NCBI RefSeq assembly: GCF_016862315.1
Contig: NZ_BOMS01000013.1
Coordinates: 1-64,000, forward strand
Source of the DNA: Actinoplanes palleronii
GTDB lineage: Bacteria; Actinomycetota; Actinomycetes; Mycobacteriales; Micromonosporaceae
DNA: 64,000 nucleotides
Reading direction: 5' to 3'
The notes under the pieces were generated by a model. The model was not told the origin of the DNA and did not search any database. It was given only the letters and a program-made list of their open reading frames with translations. Positions 34,858 to 43,957 of the stretch are shown here, one piece after another (the stretch's first letter is position 1; each line of letters begins with the position of its first letter). Position numbers and translations under genes: made by a program.

Positions 34858-37350
34858 ATGCCGACCCTGACCCGCGCCGAGGCCGCTGACCGGGCTTCCC
34901 TCGTCGACGTCGAGAGCTACCACGTCGACCTGGACCTGACCGGTACCGGCGACACCTTCCAGTCCCGCACCGTGGTCCGTTTCCGGGCCCGGTCCGGCGC
35001 GGCCACGTTCCTCGAGTTCGAGCCGGTCACGGTCGCCTCGATCACCCTGAACGGGCAGCCGGTGCCGCACCCGGCGGCGGACGGGCAGCGGCTCGCGCTC
35101 AGCGGGCTGGCCGAGGAGAACGAGCTGGTCGTCGACGCGACGATGCGGTACTCGAACAACGGCGAGGGCCTGCACCGGTACACCGACCCCGCGGACGGCT
35201 CGGTCTACCTCTACCAGCACCTGTTCATCAACAACGCCGGGCGGGTGCTGCCCAGCTTCGACCAGCCCGACCTGAAGGCGTCGTTCCGGGTCAGTGTGAC
35301 CGCGCCGGCGGAGTGGACGGTGGCCACCAACGGCCGGCTGGTCAGCCGGGACGGCGGCCGCTGGGAGTTCGCGCCGACCGAGCGGATCTCCACGTACCTG
35401 GCCTCGCTGATCGCCGGACCCTGGCACGTGCGCACCGACGAGCACGACGGCATCCCGCTGGCGCTGTACGCCCGGGCCGCGCTCGCCGAGCCGCTGGACG
35501 CGCAGGCCGCCGAGATCTTCGAGATCACCAAGCAGTGCCTGGACCGGTTCCACCAGATGTTCGAGATCCGCTTCCCGTTCGGGCACTACCAGCAGGCGTT
35601 CGCCCCGGAGTTCAACTTCGGCGCGATGGAGTACCCGGGCCTCGTGGTGTTCCGCGACGAGTTCGTGCCCCGTTCGGCGATGACCGAGACCGAGCGTGAG
35701 CACCGGGCCAGCGTGATCGCGCACGAGATGGCACACCAGTGGTTCGGCGACCTGGTCACCATGGCCTGGTGGGACGACCTCTGGCTGAACGAGTCGTTCG
35801 CCGAGTACCTGGGTGCCCGGGTGACCGCGGACGCGACCCGGTTCACCGGCACCTGGACCACGTTCGCGCTGCACCGCAAGGGCTGGGGGCTGCGTGCCGA
35901 CCAGCGGCCGTCCACCCACCCGGTGGCGCCGGCCGAGGTGTCCGACACCGATCAGGCGCTGCTGAACTTCGACGGGATCTCGTACGCCAAGGGCGCCGCG
36001 GTGCTCAAGCAGCTGATCGCCTGGCTCGGTGACGAGGCGTTCCTGGCCGGGCTGAACGCGCACTTCGAGGCGCACGCGTACGGCAACGCCACCCTCGCCG
36101 ACCTGCTCGGCGCGCTCTCCAAGGCGAGCGGGCGGGACCTCTCCGGCTGGGCCGAGGTGTGGCTGCGCCGGGCCCAGGTGAACACGCTGCGGCTCGAGGT
36201 GCAGCGCGACGGGGACGTGTACCGCGAGGTCGCGGTGGTGCAGACCGCGCCGGACGGGTTCGCGACGCTGCGCCCGCACCGGATCGGCATCGGCCTCTAC
36301 GACCACACGGACGGCGCCGTGGTGCGCCGCGAGCTGCTCGAGGTGGACGTCGAGGCGACCGGCCGGACCGTGCTGCCGGCCCTGGCCGGGGTGCGCGCGG
36401 CCGACCTGCTGCTGCTCAACGACGGTGACCTGGCCTACGCGAAGGTCCGGCTCGACGCCGCCTCGGCGGCCGCCGTCCCGCTGCTGCTGCCGCTGCTCGG
36501 CGACTCGCTGGCCCGCGCCCTGCTCTGGGCCTCGACCCTGGACGCCGTGGTGGACGGCGAGCGCCCGGTGGCCGAGCTGGTCACGCTGGTCCTGGCCGCG
36601 CTGCCGGTGGAGACCGAGACGGTGATCATCGAGGACGTGCTGCGCGCCACCCGGGGCCTGGTCGACCGGTACGCCACCGCCGAGACCCGCCCGGCCGCCC
36701 TGGAGCTGGTCGCCCAGGCCGCCGACCGGCTGCTGGCCGCGTCACCGGCCGGCAGTTCCCGGCAGCTGGCCGCGGTCCGCGGGCTGGTCGGCGCGACCAC
36801 CGACACCGCCCGGCTGCGCGCCTGGCTGGCCGGCGACGGTGTCCCGGCCGGGCTGGCCGTCGACGCCGACCTGCGCTGGCTGGTGCTGTACCGGCTGGTG
36901 GTGCTGGGTGCGGCCGGTCCGGACACGATCGAGGCCGAGCTGGCCGCCGACCGCAGCGCCACCGGCGAGCAGTGGGCGGCCCGCTGCCACGCGGCGCGGC
37001 CCGAGCCGGCGGCCAAACAGGCGGCGTGGGCGGCGATCGTCGGCGACGCCACCCTCTCCAACCGGCTGATCGAGCTCACCGCGCTCGGCTTCTGGCACCC
37101 CGAGCAGCGCGAGCTGCTGCAGCCGTACGTGGAGCGGTACTTCACCGAGATGCCGGAGATGATGCGGCTGCGCTCCGGGATGAGCGCGGAGAAGACGACG
37201 CTCGCGGCGTACCCCGCTGTGATGGTCTCGGCCCGGACCCGGGAGCTGGCGGCCGGTCTGCTGGCCGCGCCGGACCTGAATCCGATCCTGAACCGGGTGG
37301 TGCAGGACAGCGACGACGACATGCGGCGGGCGCTGCTGACCCGCGAGTGA
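34858..37350 (+). CDS. pepN: Aminopeptidase N (M1 family)
   Basis: Zinc metallopeptidase that removes N-terminal residues from peptides. The 830-residue protein has the substrate-binding motif FGAMEYPGLVVF (GAMEN-like) and the zinc site HEMAHQWFGDLVTMAWWDDLWLNE (HExxH at about 289-293, third ligand Glu about 312). A long C-terminal helical ERAP1-like domain follows. I chose ATG 34858 because CATGAT ends 7 nt upstream and the family normally begins near MPTLTRAEA; an ATG at 34846 would add four residues. Its promoter shares a short gap with the trpS leader. Confidence 0.95.
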   Translation: MPTLTRAEAADRASLVDVESYHVDLDLTGTGDTFQSRTVVRFRARSGAATFLEFEPVTVASITLNGQPVPHPAADGQRLALSGLAEENELVVDATMRYSNNGEGLHRYTDPADGSVYLYQHLFINNAGRVLPSFDQPDLKASFRVSVTAPAEWTVATNGRLVSRDGGRWEFAPTERISTYLASLIAGPWHVRTDEHDGIPLALYARAALAEPLDAQAAEIFEITKQCLDRFHQMFEIRFPFGHYQQAFAPEFNFGAMEYPGLVVFRDEFVPRSAMTETEREHRASVIAHEMAHQWFGDLVTMAWWDDLWLNESFAEYLGARVTADATRFTGTWTTFALHRKGWGLRADQRPSTHPVAPAEVSDTDQALLNFDGISYAKGAAVLKQLIAWLGDEAFLAGLNAHFEAHAYGNATLADLLGALSKASGRDLSGWAEVWLRRAQVNTLRLEVQRDGDVYREVAVVQTAPDGFATLRPHRIGIGLYDHTDGAVVRRELLEVDVEATGRTVLPALAGVRAADLLLLNDGDLAYAKVRLDAASAAAVPLLLPLLGDSLARALLWASTLDAVVDGERPVAELVTLVLAALPVETETVIIEDVLRATRGLVDRYATAETRPAALELVAQAADRLLAASPAGSSRQLAAVRGLVGATTDTARLRAWLAGDGVPAGLAVDADLRWLVLYRLVVLGAAGPDTIEAELAADRSATGEQWAARCHAARPEPAAKQAAWAAIVGDATLSNRLIELTALGFWHPEQRELLQPYVERYFTEMPEMMRLRSGMSAEKTTLAAYPAVMVSARTRELAAGLLAAPDLNPILNRVVQDSDDDMRRALLTRE

Positions 37351-37388
37351 CCGGCAGGTGACCGAAATTCCGGCTTTATGTGCTTGCA

Positions 37389-37411
37389 CCCCGTAGCCTG
37401 ATGCTACGGGG
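37389..37411 (+). promoter_or_regulatory. Hairpin overlapping the ribosome-binding site of the hybrid histidine kinase
   Basis: A perfect 9-bp stem (37389-37397 with 37403-37411) has a 5-nt loop. Its right arm carries the GGGG that would act as Shine-Dalgarno for GTG 37420. Translation may therefore depend on melting of the stem. Confidence 0.5.
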
Positions 37412-37419
37412 GTGAATGC

Positions 37420-38922
37420 GTGGAATGGTCCGCTGAACTGTCCTCCGGCCTGTTGCAGGCCGCGCCGGACGCGATCCTGGTCCTCGACGACTCACGGATC
37501 GTGCTGGCCAACGACCGTGCCGGGCAGATGTACGGGTGGCCCGGCACGGAACTGGTCGGCCAGTCCGTCGACGTGCTGCTCACCGAGGAGTCGAAAGCAC
37601 TCGTACCGGAACGGCAGCACCTGATCGAGTCGGCCCGGCCCGGCTCGATCGGCACCATCGTGACCACCGCCCGCCGGCGCGACGGCACCGAGTTCCCGGT
37701 CGAGTCGTCCACCACGATCGTCGAGACCCCGCAGGGCCGGTTCGCGGTCGCGGTGATCCGGGACGTCAGCGACCGGGACCAGGCCGCGCTGGAGCACGAT
37801 CGGCTGCGCGCCGAGGCGCACCGGCACCGCGCCGAGCGGCTGGAGAGCCTGGGCCAGCTGGCCGGCGGGATCGCCCACGACTTCAACAACATGCTCGGGG
37901 TGATCCTCAACTACGCCAGCTTCGTGATCGAGGAGGCGGAGAGCCCGACGCCGGACCTGAAGGCGATCGCCGCCGACGCGAGCCAGGTGGTCCGGGCCGG
38001 CACCCGCGGCACCGACCTCACCCACCAGTTGCTCGCCTTCGCCCGGCGCGACGTGGTCCGCCCGGCGCCGCTCGACCTGAACCAGGTGATCGACGGGCTG
38101 TGCGAGACCCTGCGCGAGACGCTCGGCGAGAGGATCACGCTGATCGTCCGGCCCGGGACGGACCTGCCGCCGGTGAACTGGGACCCGGGTCGCGCCGAGC
38201 AGATGCTGACCAGCCTGACCACCAACGCCCGGGACGCGATGCCCGAGGGCGGCAACCTGGTGATCGACACCTGGCGTCTCGGCGACCAGGTCCGGCTGCG
38301 GGTCTGCGACTCCGGCGAGGGCATGCCGGCCGACGTGCGGGAACGCGCCTTCGACCCGTTCTTCACCACCAAGCCCAAGGGCGAGGCCACCGGTCTCGGC
38401 CTGGCCACCGTGTACGGGATCGTCACCCAGGCCGGCGGCGAGGTGAGCCTGGCCAGCGAGCCGGGCCTGGGCACCACGGTCACCGTGCTGCTGCCGGCCG
38501 GCGAGGAGGCGGTGCCGGAGAAGCGCGACGAGGCGCCGGCCGCCACCGGCGGCAACGGCGAGACGCTGCTGGTGGTGGACGACGAGGCCGGGCTGCGCGA
38601 CGTGGCCGGCCGGATCCTCAGCGGTGCCGGCTACGAGGTGATCTCCGCGGACGGTGGCTCGCAGGCGCTGGAGCTGGCCGCCCGGCACGCCGGGGAGATC
38701 GATCTGCTGGTCAGTGACGTGGTGATGCCCGGGATGCTGGGCAAGGAGCTCGCCGAGCGGCTGGTGGACGTACGGCCGTCCACTCGGGTGCTCTACATGT
38801 CTGGTTATGCCCAGCCGATCCTGGCCTCCCAGGGGAACCTTGACCCGGGTGTCGTGCTGCTGGAGAAGCCGTTCACGGCGGACGACCTGCTCACCGCCGT
38901 CCGGAAACGCCTAGACGGCTGA
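37420..38922 (+). CDS. Hybrid sensor histidine kinase with C-terminal receiver domain
   Basis: The 500-residue protein has a PAS domain (about 10-125) and a histidine kinase dimerisation helix with [14 protein letters not shown] (phospho-His about 153). A HATPase domain follows (about 255-380; N box TNARDA, G1 box DSGEGMP, G2 box [13 protein letters not shown]). The REC domain (about 385-500) has phospho-acceptor Asp about 433 in [10 protein letters not shown], with Lys in EKPF near the end. No membrane segment is present, so the sensed signal is probably cytoplasmic. No response-regulator output domain or partner gene is adjacent. The GTG start is supported by the GGGG upstream, which is buried in a hairpin. 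Confidence 0.92.
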   Translation: MEWSAELSSGLLQAAPDAILVLDDSRIVLANDRAGQMYGWPGTELVGQSVDVLLTEESKALVPERQHLIESARPGSIGTIVTTARRRDGTEFPVESSTTIVETPQGRFAVAVIRDVSDRDQAALEHDRLRAEAHRHRAERLESLGQLAGGIAHDFNNMLGVILNYASFVIEEAESPTPDLKAIAADASQVVRAGTRGTDLTHQLLAFARRDVVRPAPLDLNQVIDGLCETLRETLGERITLIVRPGTDLPPVNWDPGRAEQMLTSLTTNARDAMPEGGNLVIDTWRLGDQVRLRVCDSGEGMPADVRERAFDPFFTTKPKGEATGLGLATVYGIVTQAGGEVSLASEPGLGTTVTVLLPAGEEAVPEKRDEAPAATGGNGETLLVVDDEAGLRDVAGRILSGAGYEVISADGGSQALELAARHAGEIDLLVSDVVMPGMLGKELAERLVDVRPSTRVLYMSGYAQPILASQGNLDPGVVLLEKPFTADDLLTAVRKRLDG

Positions 38923-38954
38923 ACAGGGGTCGGCCGCACCGCTATTCTGCTGCG

Positions 38955-39560
38955 ATGTCAGGCAGGCGGATCGGAATCATGGGTGGGACGTTCGATCCCA
39001 TCCATCACGGCCACCTGGTCGCGGCGAGCGAGGTGCAGGCCCGCTTCGCGCTGGACGAGGTGATGTTCGTCCCGACCGGGCAGCCGTACGAGAAGGGCAA
39101 GGTCTCGCCCGCCGAGGACCGGTACCTGATGACGGTGATCGCCACCGCCTCCAACCCGCGCTTCCACGTGAGCCGGGCCGACCTGGACCGGGACGGGCCT
39201 ACCTACACGGTCGACACGCTGCGCGACATGCGCGCGGTCTACGGCCAGTCGGCGGAGCTGTACTTCATCACCGGCGCCGACGCCCTCGGCCGGATCATGT
39301 CGTGGAAGGACGCGATGACCATGCTGGGTCTCGCGCACTTCATCGGCGTGACCCGTCCCGGCTTCGAACTCTCCGCGGCGAACCTGCCCGCCGAGAGCGT
39401 CACCCTGGTCGAGGTGCCGGCCATGGCCATCTCGTCCAGCGACTGCCGCCAGCGGGTCGGAGCCGGTCTTCCGGTGTGGTACCTGGTCCCGGATGGTGTC
39501 GTGCAGTACATCAACAAGCGGGGGCTGTATCGGGACTCGGGGATTGTCGGACGCGCGTGA
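38955..39560 (+). CDS. nadD: Nicotinate-nucleotide adenylyltransferase
   Basis: Converts nicotinate mononucleotide to deamido-NAD in NAD synthesis. The 201-residue product has the nucleotidyltransferase motif [11 protein letters not shown] (residues 10-20) and a C-terminal [13 protein letters not shown] segment. TATTCT ends 6 nt before the ATG with no Shine-Dalgarno, so the transcript is probably leaderless. In mycobacteria nadD is followed by the ribosome silencing factor and gpgP, as here. Confidence 0.96.
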   Translation: MSGRRIGIMGGTFDPIHHGHLVAASEVQARFALDEVMFVPTGQPYEKGKVSPAEDRYLMTVIATASNPRFHVSRADLDRDGPTYTVDTLRDMRAVYGQSAELYFITGADALGRIMSWKDAMTMLGLAHFIGVTRPGFELSAANLPAESVTLVEVPAMAISSSDCRQRVGAGLPVWYLVPDGVVQYINKRGLYRDSGIVGRA

Positions 39561-39599
39561 GACACTTGGGGCCTCTGACACCCGACCGAGGGGACTCTT

Positions 39600-40004
39600 T
39601 TGCCCGCCACTGAACGCGCTGTTGAACTGGCGTTGACGGCCGCACAGGCCGCCGCCGACAAGAAGGCGCAGGACATCACCCTCATCGACGTCGCCGAGCA
39701 GCTCTACATCACCGACGCGTTCGTCATCGCGTCGGCGTCGAATGAGCGTCAGGTCGTCGCGATCGTCGATGCCATCGAGGAAGCCCTGGTCAATCTGCCG
39801 GAGAAGGCGAAGCCGGTGCGCCGCGAGGGCGAGCGGCAGGGCCGCTGGGTGCTGCTCGACTACGTCGACATCGTGGTCCACGTGCAGCATTCCGAGGAGC
39901 GCGAGTTCTACGCCCTGGACAAGCTGTGGAAGGACTGCCCGACCATCCCGTTCGCCGACCGGGACATGGTCGACGCGGGCGCGGCCGGCTCCGAAGCGTC
40001 GTGA
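39600..40004 (+). CDS. rsfS: Ribosomal silencing factor
   Basis: Binds uL14 and blocks subunit joining during starvation. The 134-residue protein matches the Iojap family (DITLIDVAEQLYITDAFVIASASNERQV; RWVLLDYVDIVVHV). The TTG start at 39600 has GAGGGG about 6-11 nt upstream and an alternative codon is not visible. The next gene overlaps by 4 bp (GTGA). Starts 39 bp after nadD. Confidence 0.95.
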   Translation: MPATERAVELALTAAQAAADKKAQDITLIDVAEQLYITDAFVIASASNERQVVAIVDAIEEALVNLPEKAKPVRREGERQGRWVLLDYVDIVVHVQHSEEREFYALDKLWKDCPTIPFADRDMVDAGAAGSEAS

Positions 40005-40633
40005 CCACCCGCCTCATCGTCTGGCGGCACGGCAACACCGACTGGAACGCGGGACACCGCGTCCAGGGGCAGACCGACGTGCCGCTCAACGACCTCGGCC
40101 GCCGGCAGGCAGCGGAGGCCGCGGAGCTGCTGCTGACGATGCGGCCGGATGCGATCGTCGCCAGTGACCTGCAGCGGGCCGCCGACACGGCGGCTGCGCT
40201 GGCCACTCGCACCGGGCTCACGGTGAGCCACGACGAGCGGCTCCGGGAGCGGTTCTTCGGCTCCTGGCAGGGCCTGACCATGACCGAGGTGGCCTCGCAG
40301 CGGCCGCTGGAGTTCGCGCGCTGGAAGGCGGGCAAGGACGTCGGCGGTGACGTGGAGGATCTCGACGTCATGGGCAAACGGGTCAGCGACGCGCTGCAGG
40401 ACGCGGCCGCGCTGGTCCCGGCCGGTGGCACGGTGGTGGTCGCCACCCACGGCGCCGCGGCCCGCCAGGGTCTCGCCCACCTGCTCGGCTGGTCCCGGGA
40501 GCAGAACCGCACGCTGCGCGCGCTGCAGAACTGTCACTGGGCCGAGCTGACCTACGACGAGGACCGGGACTGGCAGCTGGGGGCGTACAACGTGGGAGTC
40601 TTCGCCGACCGGCCGGTTCCCCCGGCGGTCTGA
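40001..40633 (+). CDS. gpgP: Histidine phosphatase, GpgP-like glucosyl-3-phosphoglycerate phosphatase
   Basis: The 210-residue enzyme belongs to the phosphoglycerate-mutase-like family and has the catalytic RHG motif at about residues 9-11 (WRHGNTDWNAG) and a second His in VVATHGAAARQ. The GTG at 40001 overlaps the rsfS stop, so both are translated together. The order nadD-rsfS-this gene equals Rv2421c-Rv2420c-Rv2419c of M. tuberculosis, where the last is glucosyl-3-phosphoglycerate phosphatase in methylglucose lipopolysaccharide synthesis. Gene order supports that name; substrate specificity cannot be read from sequence. Confidence 0.85.
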   Translation: MTTRLIVWRHGNTDWNAGHRVQGQTDVPLNDLGRRQAAEAAELLLTMRPDAIVASDLQRAADTAAALATRTGLTVSHDERLRERFFGSWQGLTMTEVASQRPLEFARWKAGKDVGGDVEDLDVMGKRVSDALQDAAALVPAGGTVVVATHGAAARQGLAHLLGWSREQNRTLRALQNCHWAELTYDEDRDWQLGAYNVGVFADRPVPPAV

Positions 40634-40705
40634 CTCTTCCTCGTCGGCCTGCCTCTCCTGGTCGGACTGCCTCTTCTCCGTCGGACTGTCTCTTCTTCGT
40701 CGGTC
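40631..40705. repeat. Four degenerate 18-19 bp tandem repeats
   Basis: Units with the core tgcctcttct...gtcgg recur four times head to tail. They start just before the stop of the phosphatase gene and end before the lipoprotein gene. They are too degenerate to be recent. Confidence 0.6.
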
Positions 40706-40743
40706 CGACGGAACCGATCATCCTTCCGGAGCGTCCAACTGCC

Positions 40744-41148
40744 ATGATCCGTCGAACTGTCGTCCCCGCCGTCCTGCTCACGCTGGTGATCGCCGGCTGC
40801 GCACGTTCGCAGAGCGACACCGGGTCGGTCGAACCCGGCGCCGCTCCCTCGGTCTCGGTCCTCCCGGAGTCCACCTCCGCCCAGCCGGAGCCCTCGGTGA
40901 CCAAGTCCGGTAAGCCCGCCGCCGGCACCACCACGGTCACCGGCACGGTCACTGCCGGGGTCGAGCCGAACTGCCTGATCCTGCAGGCCGGCAAGGCCCT
41001 CCACCTGCTGGTCTTCGACGACGAGGCGCTGCGCGCGTCGGCCGTGGTGGGCAGCAAGGTGCGGGTGACCGGCACGCCGCAGCCCGGCACCATGACGACC
41101 TGCCAGCAGGGTGAGCCGTTCCTGGTGTCCTCGGTCACGCCTGGCTGA
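40744..41148 (+). CDS. Putative lipoprotein of unknown function
   Basis: The 134-residue protein has a signal peptide with lipobox VIAGC (Cys 19) and a Ser/Pro/Thr-rich linker to about residue 60. A small beta-rich C-terminal domain follows (about 65-134, TTVTGTVTAGVEPNCLILQ ... GTMTTCQQGEPFLVSS), with two Cys that may form a disulfide. It lies after the gpgP-like gene and 34 bp before degV, on the same strand. No family recognised; the beta pattern could be an OB-like fold. Confidence 0.8.
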   Translation: MIRRTVVPAVLLTLVIAGCARSQSDTGSVEPGAAPSVSVLPESTSAQPEPSVTKSGKPAAGTTTVTGTVTAGVEPNCLILQAGKALHLLVFDDEALRASAVVGSKVRVTGTPQPGTMTTCQQGEPFLVSSVTPG

Positions 41149-41170
41149 TCCCGGACCGGGCGGGGATCAG

Positions 41171-41176
41171 TACAGT
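41171..41176 (+). promoter_or_regulatory. Putative -10 box of degV (leaderless)
   Basis: TACAGT ends 6 nt before the degV ATG with no ribosome-binding site between them. It has the same spacing as at valS, nadD and rsmE. Confidence 0.45.
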
Positions 41177-41182
41177 TCGTGC

Positions 41183-42031
41183 ATGACCATCGCGGTCGTC
41201 ACCGACTCCACGGCATATCTTCCCGCTGAGCTGAACGGGCGGTACGACCTCACCATCGTGCCGCTCACCGTCGTGATCAACGGCTGGGACGGGCTCGAGG
41301 GCCTGGAGATCTTCCCGGCCGAGGTCGCCAGGGCGCTCGGTGCTCGCCGCACCTCGGTGAGCACGTCCCGGCCCGCACCGTCCCAGTTCGTCGACCAGTA
41401 CCGCCGGCTCCTGGACGCCGGCGCGGACGGCGTCGTCTCCGTGCACCTGTCCGCCAAGCTCTCCGGCACGTTCGAGGCGGCCCAGCTGGCCGCCGCCGAG
41501 GTCGGCCCGCAGGTGCGGGTGGTGGACAGCGGCACCGCGGCGATGGGGCTGGGCTTCCCGGCGCTGGCCGCCGCCGCCGCGGCCAGGCAGGGGCAGGACC
41601 TGGCGGCGGTCTACCGGACCGCGGTCGAGCACGCCGCCCGGGTCAGCACGTTCTTCTACGTCGACACGCTGGAGTTCCTGCGCCGCGGTGGCCGGATCGG
41701 GGCGGCCTCGGCGCTGCTCGGCACCGCCCTCTCGGTCAAGCCGATCCTGCACGTGGCGGACGGCGCGGTGGTGGTGCGGGACAAGGTGCGTACCGCCGGG
41801 CGGGCGCTGAGCCGGCTGGTCGATCTCGCGGTCGAGGCGGCCGGGCCCGGTGAGGCCGACATCGCCGTGCACCATCTGGGCACCCCGGAACGCGCGAGCG
41901 CGCTCGTCGACGCGGTCACCATGCGGCTCGGCGACCGGCTCCGGGACTGCTACCTCACCGAGGTGGGCGCGGTGGTGGCCGCGCACACCGGACCCGGCCT
42001 GGCCGGGGTGATCGTGCACCGCCGCGACTAG
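41183..42031 (+). CDS. degV: DegV family fatty-acid-binding protein
   Basis: The 282-residue cytoplasmic lipid-binding protein has the family pattern: MTIAVVTDSTAYLP at the start, a VSTSRPAPSQF motif, VVSVHLSAKLSGTF and the segment DTLEFLRRGGRIG. DegV/FakB proteins present fatty acids to kinases, but a FakA partner is not in the window. The ATG at 41183 is 6 nt after TACAGT. Its last codon overlaps the stop of the converging gene by 3 bp. Position matches Rv2417c. Confidence 0.92.
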   Translation: MTIAVVTDSTAYLPAELNGRYDLTIVPLTVVINGWDGLEGLEIFPAEVARALGARRTSVSTSRPAPSQFVDQYRRLLDAGADGVVSVHLSAKLSGTFEAAQLAAAEVGPQVRVVDSGTAAMGLGFPALAAAAAARQGQDLAAVYRTAVEHAARVSTFFYVDTLEFLRRGGRIGAASALLGTALSVKPILHVADGAVVVRDKVRTAGRALSRLVDLAVEAAGPGEADIAVHHLGTPERASALVDAVTMRLGDRLRDCYLTEVGAVVAAHTGPGLAGVIVHRRD

Positions 42032-43077
42032 GTGCCGGGGTCGGGCCACTTCCGGGCGCGCCAGCGGGCCGGGGTCAGGTCCTCCGCCGGGGTCAGCTCC
42101 AGGCCGGTCCAGGGCAGCACCCGGTCGCCGGCCTGCACCTCGTCGGCGGCCGGCAACAGGATCGGCGCGTCCCGCTCCCACAGGGCGCGGGTACGCCAGC
42201 CGTCCGTGTCCGAGCCGGTCAGCCGTAGTTCCGCGGCGTCCAGCAGCTCGGCGGCCTGCCGGTTGTACTCCTCGACGGCCAGGATCCGCTCGGCCCGGGA
42301 CACCGCCGGGTGCAGCGGGTGGCCGGGCGGGGCGGGGTACGGCACCGGGCAGCCGTCCGGGCCGCTGACGTACGCCATCGGGGTCAACGACCGCGACGAG
42401 CGCGCGTAGATCTCCTCCACCTGGGCGAACAGCGCCCGGAGCAGGTCGTGGTCGTCGGCGGCGACCAGCAGGGTGCCGCGTTCCGGGGCGAACGCCACCG
42501 GCGGGCCGCCGACCTGCTCGGCGAGCCGGTCCAGCCAGCCCGGCAGCAGCAGGTGCGAGGTCCAGTAGGCGTTCCCGTCGTCGACGAACCGGACCACCAC
42601 CGGCTTGGTCGTCGGCGCGCCGTGCAGCACCGCGCCGGAGAGGTTCGCCCGGGCGGCGTCGAACACCTGGTCCTCGGTCGCCTCCCAGGCCGCCAGCTGG
42701 TCCGGCGTGACGTACGTGATGGTGTCGGGATGATCGACCACCACGAACTCGGACAGGAACGGCAACACCGGGCGGCACAGCGGTGAGCCCGCGGCGCTGC
42801 CGCGCAGCACCGGCCGCAACCTCGGCGCGGCGCTCGCCCAATCCTCCGGAAGATTTCCGGTACGGACGATGCCGGCCAGATACGCGCCCAGCTGACGACG
42901 GCTGCGCCCGAGCAGCGGGGTGAGCGGCAGAATCGTCGACTGCTCGTCGCCGGGCCGGGTGAACCGGACCTCGAAAGCAGCCGAGTGGTAGCGGGCGCCC
43001 GGAATGCCGGAATGGCGCAGCCTCCGCACCACCCGGCCGGCCAGCCGGGCACGGGCAACCCTGCGAAACAGCCCCAC
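42028..43077 (-). CDS. Conserved hypothetical protein (possibly DUF1444-like)
   Basis: The 349-residue soluble protein has no signal peptide or membrane segment. Features include an Arg-rich N-terminus (RRVARARLAGRVVRRLR), a GDEQSTILPLTPLL segment, FVVVDHPDTITYVTPDQLAAW in the middle, and RFVDDGNAYWTSHLLLPGWLDRL. Some patterns resemble the DUF1444 family, but I am not sure. It starts 8 bp downstream of the methyltransferase gene, so both are co-transcribed. Its stop overlaps the converging degV stop. Confidence 0.75.
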   Translation of the reverse strand: MGLFRRVARARLAGRVVRRLRHSGIPGARYHSAAFEVRFTRPGDEQSTILPLTPLLGRSRRQLGAYLAGIVRTGNLPEDWASAAPRLRPVLRGSAAGSPLCRPVLPFLSEFVVVDHPDTITYVTPDQLAAWEATEDQVFDAARANLSGAVLHGAPTTKPVVVRFVDDGNAYWTSHLLLPGWLDRLAEQVGGPPVAFAPERGTLLVAADDHDLLRALFAQVEEIYARSSRSLTPMAYVSGPDGCPVPYPAPPGHPLHPAVSRAERILAVEEYNRQAAELLDAAELRLTGSDTDGWRTRALWERDAPILLPAADEVQAGDRVLPWTGLELTPAEDLTPARWRARKWPDPGT

Positions 43078-43085
43078 AACGCTGC

Positions 43086-43850
43086 CTATCGTCTCGCGGT
43101 GATCACACGGGCGTCGAGATCATCGTCGGTGGTCACGGCCGGCGTCAATCCATAGCCATCGACGGCGGTGATCGCCGGGCCGGTCTGCGCCTCGGTGATC
43201 TCGGAGAGCAGGAGCCCGCCCGGCGCGAGCCAGTCACCGGCCTGGGCGAGCACGGCCCGGAAGACGGTCAGGCCGTCGTCGCCGCCGTCCAGGGCGGTCC
43301 GGGGCTCGTGGTCGCGGGCCTCGGCGGGCAGGAAGGGCAGGTGGCGGGTCGCCACGTACGGGACGTTGGCCAGCAGGACGGTGATCCGGCCGCGCAGCTC
43401 GGGCGGCAGGGCGGCGAACAGGTCGCCCTGGTGGACGTTGGCGCCCAGGTTGTCGCGGGCCGCCGCGACCGCGGCCGGGTCGAGGTCGGCGGCGTGCAGG
43501 GTGATCCCGGGGAGGCGGTGGCGGACCGCGAGGCCGAGCGCGCCGGAACCGCAGCACAGGTCCACGACCAGGGGATCCGTGGTCTGGCTCGTCAGTTCCG
43601 CCACGGCCGTGCGGACCAGGAGTTCGCTGCGGACGCGGGGGACGAAGACGCCGGGGCGCAGGCGGACCCGGACGCCGCAGAAGTCCGCGTAACCGACCAC
43701 CTGCTCCAGCGGCTCGCCGGCGCACCGGCGCTCGACCATGGCGTCGAGGGAGGTGTCGTCCGCGGCCGCCTCGACGAGCACCGCGGCCTCGTCCTCGGCG
43801 AAGACACAGCCGGCCGCGCGGAGCCGGAGGATCGCCTCTTCTCTGGTCAC
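43086..43850 (-). CDS. PrmC-related protein glutamine methyltransferase (TIGR03704-like)
   Basis: The 254-residue SAM-dependent methyltransferase has motif I DLCCGSGALGLA (about 130) and the catalytic loop ANVPYVAT, a variant of NPPY. An N-terminal helical region as in PrmC/HemK is present. The canonical release-factor enzyme has NPPY; the NVPY variant suggests the actinobacterial paralogue family TIGR03704 with unknown substrate. I chose GTG 43850; the open frame continues upstream without homology. The start is divergent from comEA (107 bp). Confidence 0.82.
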   Translation of the reverse strand: MTREEAILRLRAAGCVFAEDEAAVLVEAAADDTSLDAMVERRCAGEPLEQVVGYADFCGVRVRLRPGVFVPRVRSELLVRTAVAELTSQTTDPLVVDLCCGSGALGLAVRHRLPGITLHAADLDPAAVAAARDNLGANVHQGDLFAALPPELRGRITVLLANVPYVATRHLPFLPAEARDHEPRTALDGGDDGLTVFRAVLAQAGDWLAPGGLLLSEITEAQTGPAITAVDGYGLTPAVTTDDDLDARVITARR

Positions 43851-43957
43851 GAAAGTGGTCCTTAGCAGAGCGGGAAAGATCGTGGTGGACGTCCACAGTG
43901 CCGGAACGTCCACAGCCGGGCCGGTCCCGAGCGGGCCGTTTTCACAGAATCCGACCC

